From NCBI GenBank assembly GCA_964006375.1, contig OZ023264.1, positions 177,850,010 through 177,914,009 on the forward strand: DNA of 64,000 nt, given 5' to 3'. Of this stretch, positions 12,075 to 22,500 are shown piece after piece. This stretch comes from Tillus elongatus. Its lineage: Eukaryota; Arthropoda; Insecta; Coleoptera; Cleridae. The position numbers were made by a program, and so were the translations under genes. The notes below the pieces were generated by a model. The model worked only from the letters and a program-made list of their open reading frames with translations, did no database searches and had not been told where the DNA came from. Within the stretch, counting starts at the first letter, position 1; every line of letters starts with the position of its first letter.

Positions 12075-13142
12075 TTAAAAGTGACCACCATTAGCGTCGT
12101 TACAATTATTTAACCTTCTGCGCAAAGATCTTCTTACTCTTTTGCAAATATTCTGATCTTCTCTAATGCTGTCAAATGCATATTCTATTCTTCCCAACAA
12201 TTCTTCTCGTGTATTTACTGGTGTTTTATACACTATTTCTTTTAAATGGCCCCACAAATAAAAATCGAGAGGATTCAGGTCCGGAGATCGAGGTGGCCAT
12301 GACACCGGACCTCCACGACCAATCCATCGGTGACCGTATGTGTTGGCTAAATATGTTCTTACAACTGCTGCAAAATGTGCGGGCGCACCATCATGCTGGA
12401 ACCACATTGTACCATTTCTCATAAAAAGCGGTAGTAACAACGGCAAATCATTTTGTAAAAAGTTTAAATATGATTCATGGTCAAGACGATTCGGTAGAAC
12501 AACAGGACCAATTATGTGATTTTCAATAATAGCAGCCCAAATATTGATGGAAAATTGATACTGCGAATTTGCAACTCTTAGAGAGTGTGGGTTTTCATCG
12601 GCCCATGTATGTAAATTGTGAAAATTTACGATACCTTTTCGCGTAAATGACGCCTCATCAGTAAATAGTACACGTTTAGAAAAATGTTGGTCGTGCCTAA
12701 GTTTGTTTAAGAACCACTGACAAAACATTACCCTTGGTTGAAAGTCTCTAGGTAGAAGTTCCTGGACACGTGTAAAATGATAGGGATATAAACTTTGATC
12801 CTTCAGAGTTCTGTGAACTGATGATGCCGAAATATTACCCAGTTCGGTGGCAATAATTCTCGTACTTGTACTAGGATCACCTTTAACTCTATTTAATATT
12901 GCCTCTTCAACTCGTACAGTTCGGCGGTATCTTGTGCGTCCAGAGTCAGCTTTTAAAGGTTTTAAAGAACCAGTTTCTCTCAAATGTCTTACAATACGTG
13001 GGAAAATATTTTTGTCAGGAATTCTTCTTTGCGGATAAGTTTCCTGATAAACTCGCATAGCTTGTCTAGCATTTTGATTTGTTTGTCCATAAATTAACAA
13101 CATATCAGTCAAATCCGCTGAAGTGTACTTAATGAAAACCAT
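12075..13142 (-). CDS. Tc1/mariner-superfamily transposase, DD41D
   Basis: Cuts and joins the transposon DNA in the nucleus by recognising the TIRs. The start is taken at 13142, ATG in context ctcaagATGG, giving 355 residues; an in-frame extension of 26 hydrophobic residues upstream lacks support from relatives. Residues 1-60 form an N-terminal helix-turn-helix of the type annotated DUF4817 (YTSADLTDMLLIYGQ). A second HTH-like part follows (STSTRIIATELGNISASSVH). The catalytic residues are D162 (LFTDEASF), D251 (WFQHDGAPAHF) and D293 (SPDLNPLDFYLWG), with 41 residues between the last two. The C-terminus is basic (RVRRSLRRRLNN). There is no stop or frameshift. It is the only ORF between the TIRs. 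Confidence 0.9.
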   Translation of the reverse strand: MVFIKYTSADLTDMLLIYGQTNQNARQAMRVYQETYPQRRIPDKNIFPRIVRHLRETGSLKPLKADSGRTRYRRTVRVEEAILNRVKGDPSTSTRIIATELGNISASSVHRTLKDQSLYPYHFTRVQELLPRDFQPRVMFCQWFLNKLRHDQHFSKRVLFTDEASFTRKGIVNFHNLHTWADENPHSLRVANSQYQFSINIWAAIIENHIIGPVVLPNRLDHESYLNFLQNDLPLLLPLFMRNGTMWFQHDGAPAHFAAVVRTYLANTYGHRWIGRGGPVSWPPRSPDLNPLDFYLWGHLKEIVYKTPVNTREELLGRIEYAFDSIREDQNICKRVRRSLRRRLNNCNDANGGHF

Positions 13143-13346
13143 CTTGAGAGGAGGAAATAATATTAATGAGCAGCTCAGTATCAACAAATAACTAAAAACG
13201 AAAATACTGCACCTTATCAAAATTTAAAGAATAGCACGAAAACTCTTTTGACGCCTACAAAGCACTTCAAAATTGTAGAATTTAGAGAACTGTCAAAAAT
13301 TATAGTTTCATGGCACTTTACGATTACTGTCTTCATTACTCCAAGG

Positions 13347-13787
13347 AATCGGTACTTTGCCCCTTTTTATAAAATTAATCATATCTCCTAGGGGATACCC
13401 TGAACGAAAAAATACAAAGAGGCAGCTTTTGTGGCTTATGTAATAAGCTTCATAACTGATGTATCAAAATTGGAAAAAGACAGTGGCGCACATATTTTTC
13501 CCCAAATGAATTTTTACAGTTACCCCGTACGCACGCCACTGACGCAGTTGTAAGTAGATTTTCACTTGAAAATATGCACTTTCATAATACACTTACAAGT
13601 TCCAAGTTTCATTAAAATCAATCCAGTGGTTTTGAAATTATTTATAAAAAATTAAAAAAAAATTAAAATTCAACTCCCTGTATATTGGAAACTATGCGTT
13701 TCCGGGCCCATGTGCACAGGAACTTTTTTTCTTGTTTTTTAGTAAGGAATTGCCCCACGAGCGATGGTGCATGTTTTTTGAAACAGC

Positions 13788-13790
<3 letters not shown>
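13347..13790 (-). repeat. Right terminal inverted repeat of DD41D transposon
   Basis: Inverse of 11337-11781. It ends aaacagcctg just before the (TA)n. Confidence 0.9.

Positions 13791-13876
<86 letters not shown>
13791..13876. repeat. (TA)n, right of mariner insertion
   Basis: About 86 bp of TA repeat, the continuation of the array at 11256-11336. Confidence 0.95.
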
Positions 13877-13886
<10 letters not shown>

Positions 13887-13930
13887 CACAGATTTCCTCA
13901 TTAAAGAACGAAAAATTCACTAAAAATATT
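13877..13930 (+). repeat. TA-element, right end of split copy
   Basis: Short 3' end with cagatttcctcattaaagaa and aaaaattcactaaa, which matches the terminal palindrome region of other TA-elements. It completes the copy that begins at 10666. Confidence 0.6.
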
Positions 13931-14058
13931 ATCTAAGTATTGAAATATTAATTAACAAAATATACATTAAGATTTAATACATGTTGCTCCAAAGCTCTTT
14001 TATATTTTTGTGCCTCTATGTTTGCGACAAACAGAATGAAAACTTGGAGCGCTCCAAA

Positions 14059-14062
14059 TTAA
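14059..14062. repeat. TTAA target duplication, left of piggyBac
   Basis: TTAA directly outside the terminal CCCATTAGTGTA. The partner is at 16496-16499. Confidence 0.9.
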
Positions 14063-14074
14063 CCCATTAGTGTA
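14063..14074 (+). repeat. piggyBac left terminal inverted repeat
   Basis: CCCATTAGTGTA, perfect inverse of 16484-16495. Confidence 0.9.
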
Positions 14075-14193
14075 TGAAGTTTATTCAAAATGAAAAACAG
14101 TGTTTTTTCCAAGAAGTAGTCTTTATTCAGCATATAAATGAAGAAAATGAAACAAAATTCTGAGTAAATACCTGATGGAACAAGTTACAACCC

Positions 14194-14211
14194 GTCCCTT
14201 TTGAGGGACTC
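14194..14211. repeat. piggyBac subterminal palindrome, left
   Basis: gtcccttttgagggactc, an imperfect version of the palindrome at 16462-16481, lying just downstream of the transposase stop codon. Like the right-hand copy it is followed by tgtac. A transposase-binding role is inference. Confidence 0.65.
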
Positions 14212-14226
14212 TGTACTGACAAGTCA

Positions 14227-16313
14227 CTATATGGTGTGAAATGATTTGAAGCATATTTTAGGATGTAGTCCGACATTACACTTTGTACATATGAAATTTG
14301 CCTTGAACTTGCAATATCTACATCTTTTATCCGTTGCACTGTATTCAGGCCAGTGATTCATTCCATCAAATCTGACATCGTCCGATGGAATTGGGATGGT
14401 TTTTCCTCTCAGTAAAGCTGTACCAAAAGACTGCAATAAGCTTTGTGCTATGTGCCTACGGAAAACCAGTAGGCTAGTCGCTCTCTCATCATTTGGTATT
14501 AATTTTCTCATCAGCAACCACCCATTCACTACTGAAACGTCGAACAAATACGAAAAAATAGGCCAATACCATTTACGTTGCCTCATTCTTGTTCTATAGA
14601 CAGCAACAAGCTGGTCTATCTTATCAACACCACCCATTCCTCTATTATAGTTCAAAAAAATTTTAGGTTGTACCACACTCACTTTTGATTTTTTTTCCCT
14701 GCACCAGCGTCTACATGTTGTTTCTTCTGAGGTATCATATGTTGTTGCTGCCGTCACCACTTTGTTATCTTTCCACTTCACCAGTGTCATGGTTTGGTCA
14801 GTGCTGCTTCTATAATCAAATGTACCTTTTGGCATCTTCCCCAACACCTTCTTGTCCATCAGTGGGCAGTTTGCCAACCTATTTTCTTGAATCGTACCAG
14901 TTGCACAGAAACCCTCATCAGCCAAATACTTCATTAGTTTCACGGAAGTAAAATAGTTGTCAAAAAATATTTTGAACCCTTGATTTGCTGGTACCTGCGC
15001 TTTCTGTAATAAATTTAGCACTGTATCTCCTCCTATCCCAAAAACTTTCTCCGTTCCAGTTTTTCCCATATAAATATCAAAACTCAACATGTATCCTGTG
15101 CTTGTACAAATTGCCCAGTTCTTGTAGCCGAAGCGTATTGGTTTGCCACGTATAAATTGTTTGGCATAGTGTTTCCCATAATATGGTATCATGCTTTCGT
15201 CTATTGAAAGAAACTCCTCTAGCCCACCATGCTTTCTAAAGGCAACATTGAGCTCTTCTATCAGAGGACGAAGTTTATATAAACGATCGCTGTGATCTAT
15301 ATTATCATTGTCGTTCAAATGAAAGCTTTTTATTATGGCTTCAAACCTATGGAGCCTCATGCTTTCAGACAGAATTGTAGGAACATCTTTCTGATTCGAC
15401 CAATACATCCGCTTATTAGGGTATTTAGCGTAACCTGATAGTAGCAGTGCTCCAAAAAGTACATATAGTTCATTGAGTGTCATGTTCAATGGATTGTTAT
15501 TTTGTACTGAATATCTGTTCGTCTCTTTGACGATTGTTGCACACAATTTCTCAGTAAAAAACAGTGAGAAAAAGTCCATTGGTGACTTGCACCGTATTGC
15601 TTCTTCGGATGGTGGTACCAGAGTACAGTCAATGCATAACTTATATGTGGGTTTTGATTTCACCCACTTCAGATTAGTAAGTGTTGATGTTCGTGGTTTT
15701 GTTATTGCTGATTTCGATGCTGTTGAAGGTTTTGAAGTCGATGGTCTTGATGTTGTTTGTGCAAGTCGGGGATATTTTGAGAGTGGAACGTCATCACTGG
15801 AATCACTTTCACAGGGATCTGGTCCATCATGATCTACAATTTGCATTATACATTCCGTTCTAAGCATATTTGGTCCTAAGTGGTTCAAATTCGCTTCGTG
15901 TTCATCATCGCTTTTGTCACTATCTTGTTCAGTTTCATATCCATCTTCAGGTGGAATCGCAAAAATATCTATATTCCTTTCGTCGTTACTCTCCTCTAAG
16001 CATTCTAGCAATTGGTGGAGACTGAGTCTGGAATATACAATACATCATGAATGTAGATTTTCCAAAGAATAAAAACAAATGTCAGTTTTATTCAAATGGC
16101 CGTCGAGCACAGAGTCCCTTATAAGGGACAGTGCAAAAAAAAGTTTGTAACGGCAGAACGATTCATCCGAAGTACGTTGTTTTAGGTTAAAATTGTATCA
16201 CAAAGTCTCCACAATAGATGAATGAAGTAATAATGGCAATAATTTCACGATGACGAAAGTGAATAAATAATTACTTACCCCCCATGTTTGGTGTTGTATA
16301 AACTTTCGTCCAT
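14227..16313 (-). CDS. piggyBac transposase, two predicted exons
   Basis: Excises and inserts the element at TTAA, acting in the nucleus. Exon 2 (16027-14227) is one open frame. I propose exon 1 at 16313-16279, starting ATGGACGAAAGT and ending in a GTAAGT donor, and a 251-bp intron (16278-16028) ending tatattccag. Splicing keeps the frame and gives 611 residues with an ATG start; without it exon 2 has no ATG before a well-conserved region. The acidic and Ser/Thr-rich N-terminus (to about residue 130) is followed by the catalytic domain with aspartates D288 (SIDESMIPYYG), D368 (FFDNYFTS) and D480 (GGVDKIDQL). The C-terminal cysteine-rich domain is at about 581-603 (CRYCKFKANFICTKCNVGLH). All expected parts are present. 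The protein resembles PGBD-type transposases of insects. Confidence 0.92.
16028..16278 (-). other. Predicted intron of the piggyBac transposase
   Basis: Minus-strand GTAAGT donor at 16278 and TTCCAG acceptor ending at 16028, 251 bp, phase 2. It also contains a copy of the element's palindrome (16112-16129). RNA evidence is not available here. Confidence 0.75.
16112..16129. repeat. piggyBac internal palindrome
   Basis: gagtcccttataagggac, matching 18 of 20 bases of the terminal palindrome at 16462-16481, located inside the predicted intron. Confidence 0.75.
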
Positions 16314-16461
16314 CGCGTACAAATGATGCAATTACACACGCAAAACCACAAACACGCTGTCAAATTGTTCACATATATAATAAATGCTGTTAGGTTGACA
16401 CGACTAGGGTGCCATCTCTTGCAGAATAGCCTAATCTACCGAGAAAAACGTAGATTTCATC

Positions 16462-16481
16462 GAGTCCCTTATAAGGGACTC
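16462..16481. repeat. piggyBac subterminal palindrome, right
   Basis: GAGTCCCTTATAAGGGACTC, a perfect 20-base palindrome ending two bases before the TIR (16484-16495). It is a likely transposase recognition site by position. Confidence 0.75.
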
Positions 16482-16483
16482 TG

Positions 16484-16495
16484 TACACTAATGGG
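16484..16495 (-). repeat. piggyBac right terminal inverted repeat
   Basis: TACACTAATGGG, followed by the TTAA duplication at 16496-16499. Confidence 0.9.
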
Positions 16496-16499
16496 TTAA

Positions 16500-16930
16500 T
16501 ATAAATAAATCCGAGGCTGGAATTTATCAGCAGTAATATACGGCAATACGGGAATACCAGAGTAATATACGGCTTTCACGAATATAGTAGATGCGCATTT
16601 GTGATTGTAAATACAAAAAGTACACACAGGGGCTCGAGTATTATGTATGTGTTTGTGGTGTAAACCCATTGTTATTATTTCACATGGAGAACGTTTCTCT
16701 ATCTTCATTCTTTTTCACCGAAGAACAGTGGGGACGGCATATCGTAAATAATAGCTATGTTTCTGTCGGCTTGGCACAGAAAGAAAATGTGTTCAGCTCC
16801 AAAAAATGATATTTTTTGCCAAAAAAAGTATCTAATACTACAAAGGAATATGGAAATTAAATATCTAACCCTGAAGGAAAAGATTTAGACAAAACGAAAT
16901 TTTATTTTGCGAATTACGTATGAATATCCT
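16500..16930. other. No gene recognised
   Basis: About 430 bp between the piggyBac and MITE-M. Overlapping 70-codon open frames occur on both strands with no motif, so I call none. Confidence 0.5.
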
Positions 16931-17117
16931 GCGCAGTTTCAGAAAGCTCGATTAAATATTTAACGGACGGTTCATAATCAACGCTTCAGACTAATCACAG
17001 ACTATGATTCAGGTTTTTGCCATGACAACCAAATATTTGGAACCTGTAATTGGTTGTATTAAGCCTTGATTAACTAATCGGCCCCTAAATATTTGGTGAA
17101 GCTTTGTGAAACTGGGC
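16931..17117. mobile_element. MITE-M, copy 1 (complete)
   Basis: A 187-bp non-coding element with imperfect inverted ends: gcgcagtttcagaaagctcg on the left, and on the right tgaagctttgtgaaactgggc, whose inverse begins gcccagtttcac. Internally it carries caatcacag-like and cttgattaactaatcgg blocks shared with copies at 41382-42252 and 42253-42368. Confidence 0.75.
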
Positions 17118-17279
17118 ATAACAGTCCTACGCTTCTCCAATAACGCGATATCTTTCAACAATTTTTTTAAGGTATCGGGGGAACCTGTAAACCCTAGAGG
17201 GCGCGTCCTCAGGTGGCGGATAGAGGAATGCCTCTCAGATATGAGTGGTAGGAGGGAAATTAAATACCTCCCGCGGACC

Positions 17280-20200
17280 AACAGGTACAGTAGCGTCTGA
17301 CCCAGAATAGGCGGCTACGAACAGCGTCTGACCCAGAATGGGCGGCTGAAGTTGCAACCTCACCAAGACGTCTAGTCAACGTGGTGTTTTATGGCTAAAT
17401 ACCCCCTATGATCATGGCAGATGTAATAACTGAACTACCCCAGTCGAGTAGAGAAGTATTTTCAAAATCTCGCACTGACAAGTCAGCCTGTCCCAAGGAA
17501 TCTGGGGGGTATGCAAACATATCGCAATGAGTACCAAACGTACCAATAACAAAATACTGCATATTGCAACCTACAATACCCGATCACTGTCAATAAATGA
17601 AAGATTATTGGAACTAGAAGGCGAGTTGGAACGTATAAAATGGGACGTTGTCGGACTAAGTGAAGTAAAAAGACGAGGCCAACAACTCATAGACCTTAAA
17701 TCTGGGCATATATTCTATAGCGTGGGTGAAGAAGAGAGCTCCAGGGGAGGAACATGATTTCTCATACACAAGCGACACAAATGAAGCATCGTGTCATAAA
17801 ATAAAATATCAACCACGAGTTATCTCTTTGATTCTAAAACTCAATACCAGATACAATATTAAGCTCATACAAGTATACGCCCCTACAATGGATCATGACG
17901 ACGAGGAGATAGACCTGTTCTATGGGCACATTAACACTGCTTTAAACGAACACCCAGAGCACTTTACTCTAATATGAGGTGATTTCATTGCCAAAATAGG
18001 CAGAAAAATGAATCAAAGTGAGGAAGCACTTGGAGACTTTGGCCTAGAAGGTAGAATTGATCGAGGAGAATATGTTTCAGATGGGTAGCTTTTTCCACAA
18101 AAAAACAAATAGAAGATGGACATGAAAAAGCCCCGATGGGAAAATAAGAAACGAAATATACTTTATCATCACAGATAAAAAACACATAATAAAAGACGTG
18201 ACTGTCCTAATTAGGTTTGCTACTGGGAGCGACCACAAGCTTGTTCGAGCAAAAGTAGCTATTGACATTGGCAAAGAACGACAAAAAATGATCCAAGAGA
18301 GCAATAAATCAAAATTACTGATAAATCCAGCAGATGTAAATAGCTTTGAACAATGGATCACCACTAAATTAACCAAGGCTGAAATAGAACACACCATTGG
18401 TAACGATATCAACAAACTGAATAATATCATCACAACCACAATAACTGACGCCCAAAGTCGGCACTGTTCAACAAATCAAAAGGAAGCAAAACTAAGAAGG
18501 GAGATCAAACTGCTCATTGAAAAAAAGAAGGGATATGAGGTCAGAAAGCTATGCGTCTGAAGAAGAATTAAGAGAAATAAATAAACAAATTTCAAAAGGC
18601 ATCCGACGCAACGTAAGAGCTTTTAGACACAACCAAATCAAAGATACCATAGAGAACAACAAGGGTATGGAAGTTCTACGTATAAAGCTTGACAATGGAA
18701 AGAGACAAATAATAAAACTTGAAAATGCACAAGGGCACACATCAAGGAACAGGAGATATTCTAAATATAGTGGAAGAGTTTTATGGAATGCTATATAAAA
18801 TCCAAAGTGATATAGGTCTACATCCAAAATCTGACATACTAACCCGTAAAAATGTGTGGTTAACCATAGATCGGAAATACTGATGGAAATATCACTAGAT
18901 GAGATTAAACTAGCCCTGAAAAAGATAAAAAATTAAAAATCGCCCGGAGAAGACTGTGTGGTTTCCGATGCGATAAAGATTGATGGTCCTTGCTTGCTCC
19001 AAAAAATCAAATGTCTCTTCAAACTTTGTCCCTTCAATAGTACGATATCAGAAAAGTGGCACAACACCATCGTAATACTGGTCCACAAGAAAGAAGACAT
19101 CTCGAACGTAGAAAATTACAGGCCGATACGTCTACTTAGCCACCTCTACAAATTATTTACTAGAATAATTACCACACAACTTGAAAAGAAGTTGGACTTC
19201 GTCCAGCCAGTGAAACAAGCCGGTTTTCGAAGTGGGTTTGGAACCAATGATAATCTCCAGTGCGTCAAAACATTGTTTGAAAAGACCATCGAATATGGCA
19301 GACCTCTTGTCCTTGCTTTTGTGGATTTCCATAAGGCTTTCGACACTGTAGAGTTGGACTCAGTGTTGCAGTCCCTGGAAGCCTGCCGTATTGACTATCG
19401 CTACACCAAACTAATTTACAATGTATATAAAAATGCTACTCTTGTGGTAAAACTACATGAAAACACGAATCCTATAAAAATTTGGAGAAGAGTACGCCAG
19501 GGAGATACGATGCCTCCAAAACTGTTTATCACCGTCCTGGAATATGTGTTCAAGAAGCTAGATTGGGACCAGAAAGGTCTAAGAATAGACGGCCAAAGTC
19601 GGTCAAACTGACGGTTTCCAGACGACATTGTCTTACTGGCTGACAACTTGGAAGATATTAGAGTGATGCTACCGGAACTTCAGGAGGCCTGTGCAACAGT
19701 AGGTCTACAAATGAACATTGGAAAAACAAAATTTATGACAAACCTCGTCCTTAGTAACAACCTAATTATTGAAAACTCTGAGGTGGAATGGGTAGATAAA
19801 TACACATATTTGGGCCACGAGATAAGCATATCCAAAGCCAACCAAACATGCAAGATAAACAGAAGAGTTATACTCTCCTGAGCGGCTTACGGCAAACTTG
19901 GATACGTTTTCAGAGGCGACCTTCCAATATGCGTGAAAAGAAAAGTTGTCAACCAATGTGTTCTACCGGTTATGACCTACGGCGCCGAAACACTAACCCT
20001 TACCAACGCTCCTGCTAAGAAACTAAGAGTAGCACAGCGCAACATTGAGAGGTCGATGCAAGCATCGCCAAGGCGTTTCGTTACGTGACCACATTAGAAA
20101 TGAACAATTACGCAGAAGAACAGGAGTGACTGATGTGGTCGTACATGTGGCAAAACTCAAATGGAAGTGGACGGGTCATGTGGCTCGCATGCAAGATGAC

Positions 20201-20395
20201 ATGTGGACAAAACGATTACTTGAATGGAAACCCAGATCCGATAAAAGAGACAGAGGAAGACCACCAACTCGCTGGACAGACGACATTACAAAAATCTGGA
20301 TTCGTAGTGCCCAAGACAGAAAAGAATGGACTCAACTAGGGGAGGCCTATGTCCAGCAGTGCACGCGGAGGGCTGATTGATGATGATGATGATGA
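17280..20395 (+). pseudogene. RTE-clade LINE, decayed full-length copy
   Basis: A single-ORF non-LTR retrotransposon with an AP-type endonuclease and a reverse transcriptase. From 17527: KILHIATYNTRSLS, then IKWDVVGLSEVKRRG with the endonuclease glutamate, VYAPTMD, and GDFIAKIG (the usual asparagine after GDF is Ile). RT at about 18960-19650: YRPIRLLSHLYKLFTRI, QAGFRSGFGTNDNL, FVDFHKAFDTV (catalytic D), RQGDTMPPKLF and FPDDIVLLAD (FADD changed to FPDD). The C-terminus at 20045-20380 has WTGHVARMQDDMW and GRPPTRWTDDI, typical of RTE. The 3' end is a short TGA repeat at 20379-20394, also typical. Several frameshifts and in-frame stops mean it is dead. Confidence 0.85.
17293..17347 (+). repeat. 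Direct repeat in the RTE 5' region
   Basis: gcgtctgacccagaat followed by aggcggct/gggcggct occurs twice (17293-17316 and 17324-17347), a 31-base period upstream of the RTE reading frame. Tandem 5' repeats are common in LINE promoters; that role is inference. Confidence 0.7.
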
Positions 20396-20545
20396 AACTG
20401 TGATAAAAGTCGGAAATGGTCTCTTTTTGTTCTTCATCCATATTCGTCCTCGTAAGTATTTCTTTAGTTTAGGAAAGAGATAATAGTCTGATGGTGCTAG
20501 GTCGGGGCTGTAAGAGGGTGTCGTAACAACAAACCTGCGGTTGTT
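20396..20545 (-). pseudogene. Mos1-like mariner transposase C-terminal fragment
   Basis: The minus strand reads PSYSPDLAPSDYYLFPKLKKYLRGR, the third-catalytic-acid region of DD34D mariners (YSPDLAPSDYHLF type), so it belongs to a different subfamily from the DD41D elements here. It is cut on one side by the RTE tail and has no other parts nearby. Confidence 0.75.
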
Positions 20546-20699
20546 GATTTACTTTTTAACTTCGTGAACCTTATGAACTCGGCATCAGTTTTGCAGCAGT
20601 ACGGTTTTTAGACAAACTAAGAGGTCTTCTTCTGACGTATAGTTATTTTAAAATTTGTAATTGTTTCTTAGTAAACATTTTAGGTAATTATAGTCCCTT

Positions 20700-20914
20700 A
20701 CTGCATTTGAAGAAATGTTCCAAAAATCTCACCATCGATACCTCTCTGTTAGTGAATTTTCTGAATTAAAATTTACTAATAGCTTCGACGACGGATCGAA
20801 TGCAAATCGGAATATGTTTTTCTTAGATTGATTTACTTTTTGACCGCATATTGCTTTATTTGTTTTTTCCAATGTATAGCAAATTTTTGTAGAAAAAATT
20901 CAATGATAAGAAGG

Positions 20915-21006
<92 letters not shown>

Positions 21007-21605
21007 CACCGATTGCTCAAAATAATGGTCCGATTTTGCTAAAATTTGGGAAGTACTTTCCTTTTATAATTGGCTTGGATAATTTTGTTAGCCAGGAAAA
21101 TCGGGCCAGTTTTTAGGGGAAATTCTTGTATCTCCGAAAGTAAGAAAGCTATGGCAACCAAATTTGGTAAGCAAGTTTCCGAAATTCAGATTCCTAAGTA
21201 AAAAAATTAAGCATTCCATGCAAAAAAAATTGTGCCACTGGTAATCAGAGAAACGCCCTAGACGAAATTTTTTTTTGTGGTTAACAAAATATATTGAATA
21301 TTACAGACAAAGATTAAGTTTTTCTGGTGTCAAAAGGTCAAGAAGGACCAGAAAATATCCTTAGAAAATTTTATAGTTTTTCTTCTTAAAACGTCAAAGT
21401 CGCGATTTGAAACGGCAAAATTGGAGATTTTTAAACAAAGTTTCTTAAACGATTGCGGGTTATGTAGAAGAAATGTGAAAAGAAGTGTGTTTTACAAAGA
21501 CCTAAGTTTCTGCTTGAACCTCCATTGTCCTTCGTTTAGCTAAAATATTTGCAGAAAGTTAATTTAACAATTATTTCAATTTTAGAAATCGCTATTTAAT
21601 ATTTT
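20700..21605 (-). repeat. TA-element copy, reverse orientation
   Basis: Starts with atttgaagaaatgttccaaa and the palindrome region ttagtgaattttctgaatta. After (TA)n at 20920-21005 the body is read backwards (gataattttgttagccagga, gtatctccgaaagtaagaaa, aaaacgtcaaagtcgcgatt). It ends near the next copy. Confidence 0.65.
20920..21005. repeat. (TA)n microsatellite
   Basis: Perfect TA repeat of about 86 bp inside the TA-element copy. Confidence 0.95.
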
Positions 21606-21619
21606 TTTTTAAACTTTCT

Positions 21620-22500
<881 letters not shown>

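Larger units (their letters stand above)
11337..13790 (-). mobile_element. Complete DD41D mariner-like transposon with long TIRs
   Basis: A 2454-bp element bounded by CAGGCTGTTTCAAAAAACAT and its exact inverse, lying between TA dinucleotides of a (TA)n array. The two ends are inverted repeats of about 445 bp (11337-11781 and 13347-13790) that differ at only a few positions. Inside is one open transposase on the minus strand (12075-13142). TA targets, a DDE-type transposase and the D-41-D spacing place it in the Tc1/mariner superfamily, with spacing as described for the rosa group. Nearly matching TIRs and an uninterrupted ORF suggest recent activity. The array makes the exact target duplication impossible to define beyond TA. 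Confidence 0.9.
14063..16495 (-). mobile_element. Complete piggyBac-family transposon
   Basis: A 2433-bp element. It starts CCCATTAGTGTA and ends TACACTAATGGG, perfect 12-bp inverted repeats, and is flanked on both sides by TTAA, the target of piggyBac elements. It carries one transposase gene on the minus strand with a predicted intron. Palindromes built on GAGTCCCTT-AAGGGACTC occur near both ends and in the intron. Perfect termini and an open frame argue that it is young and possibly able to move. Confidence 0.93.
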
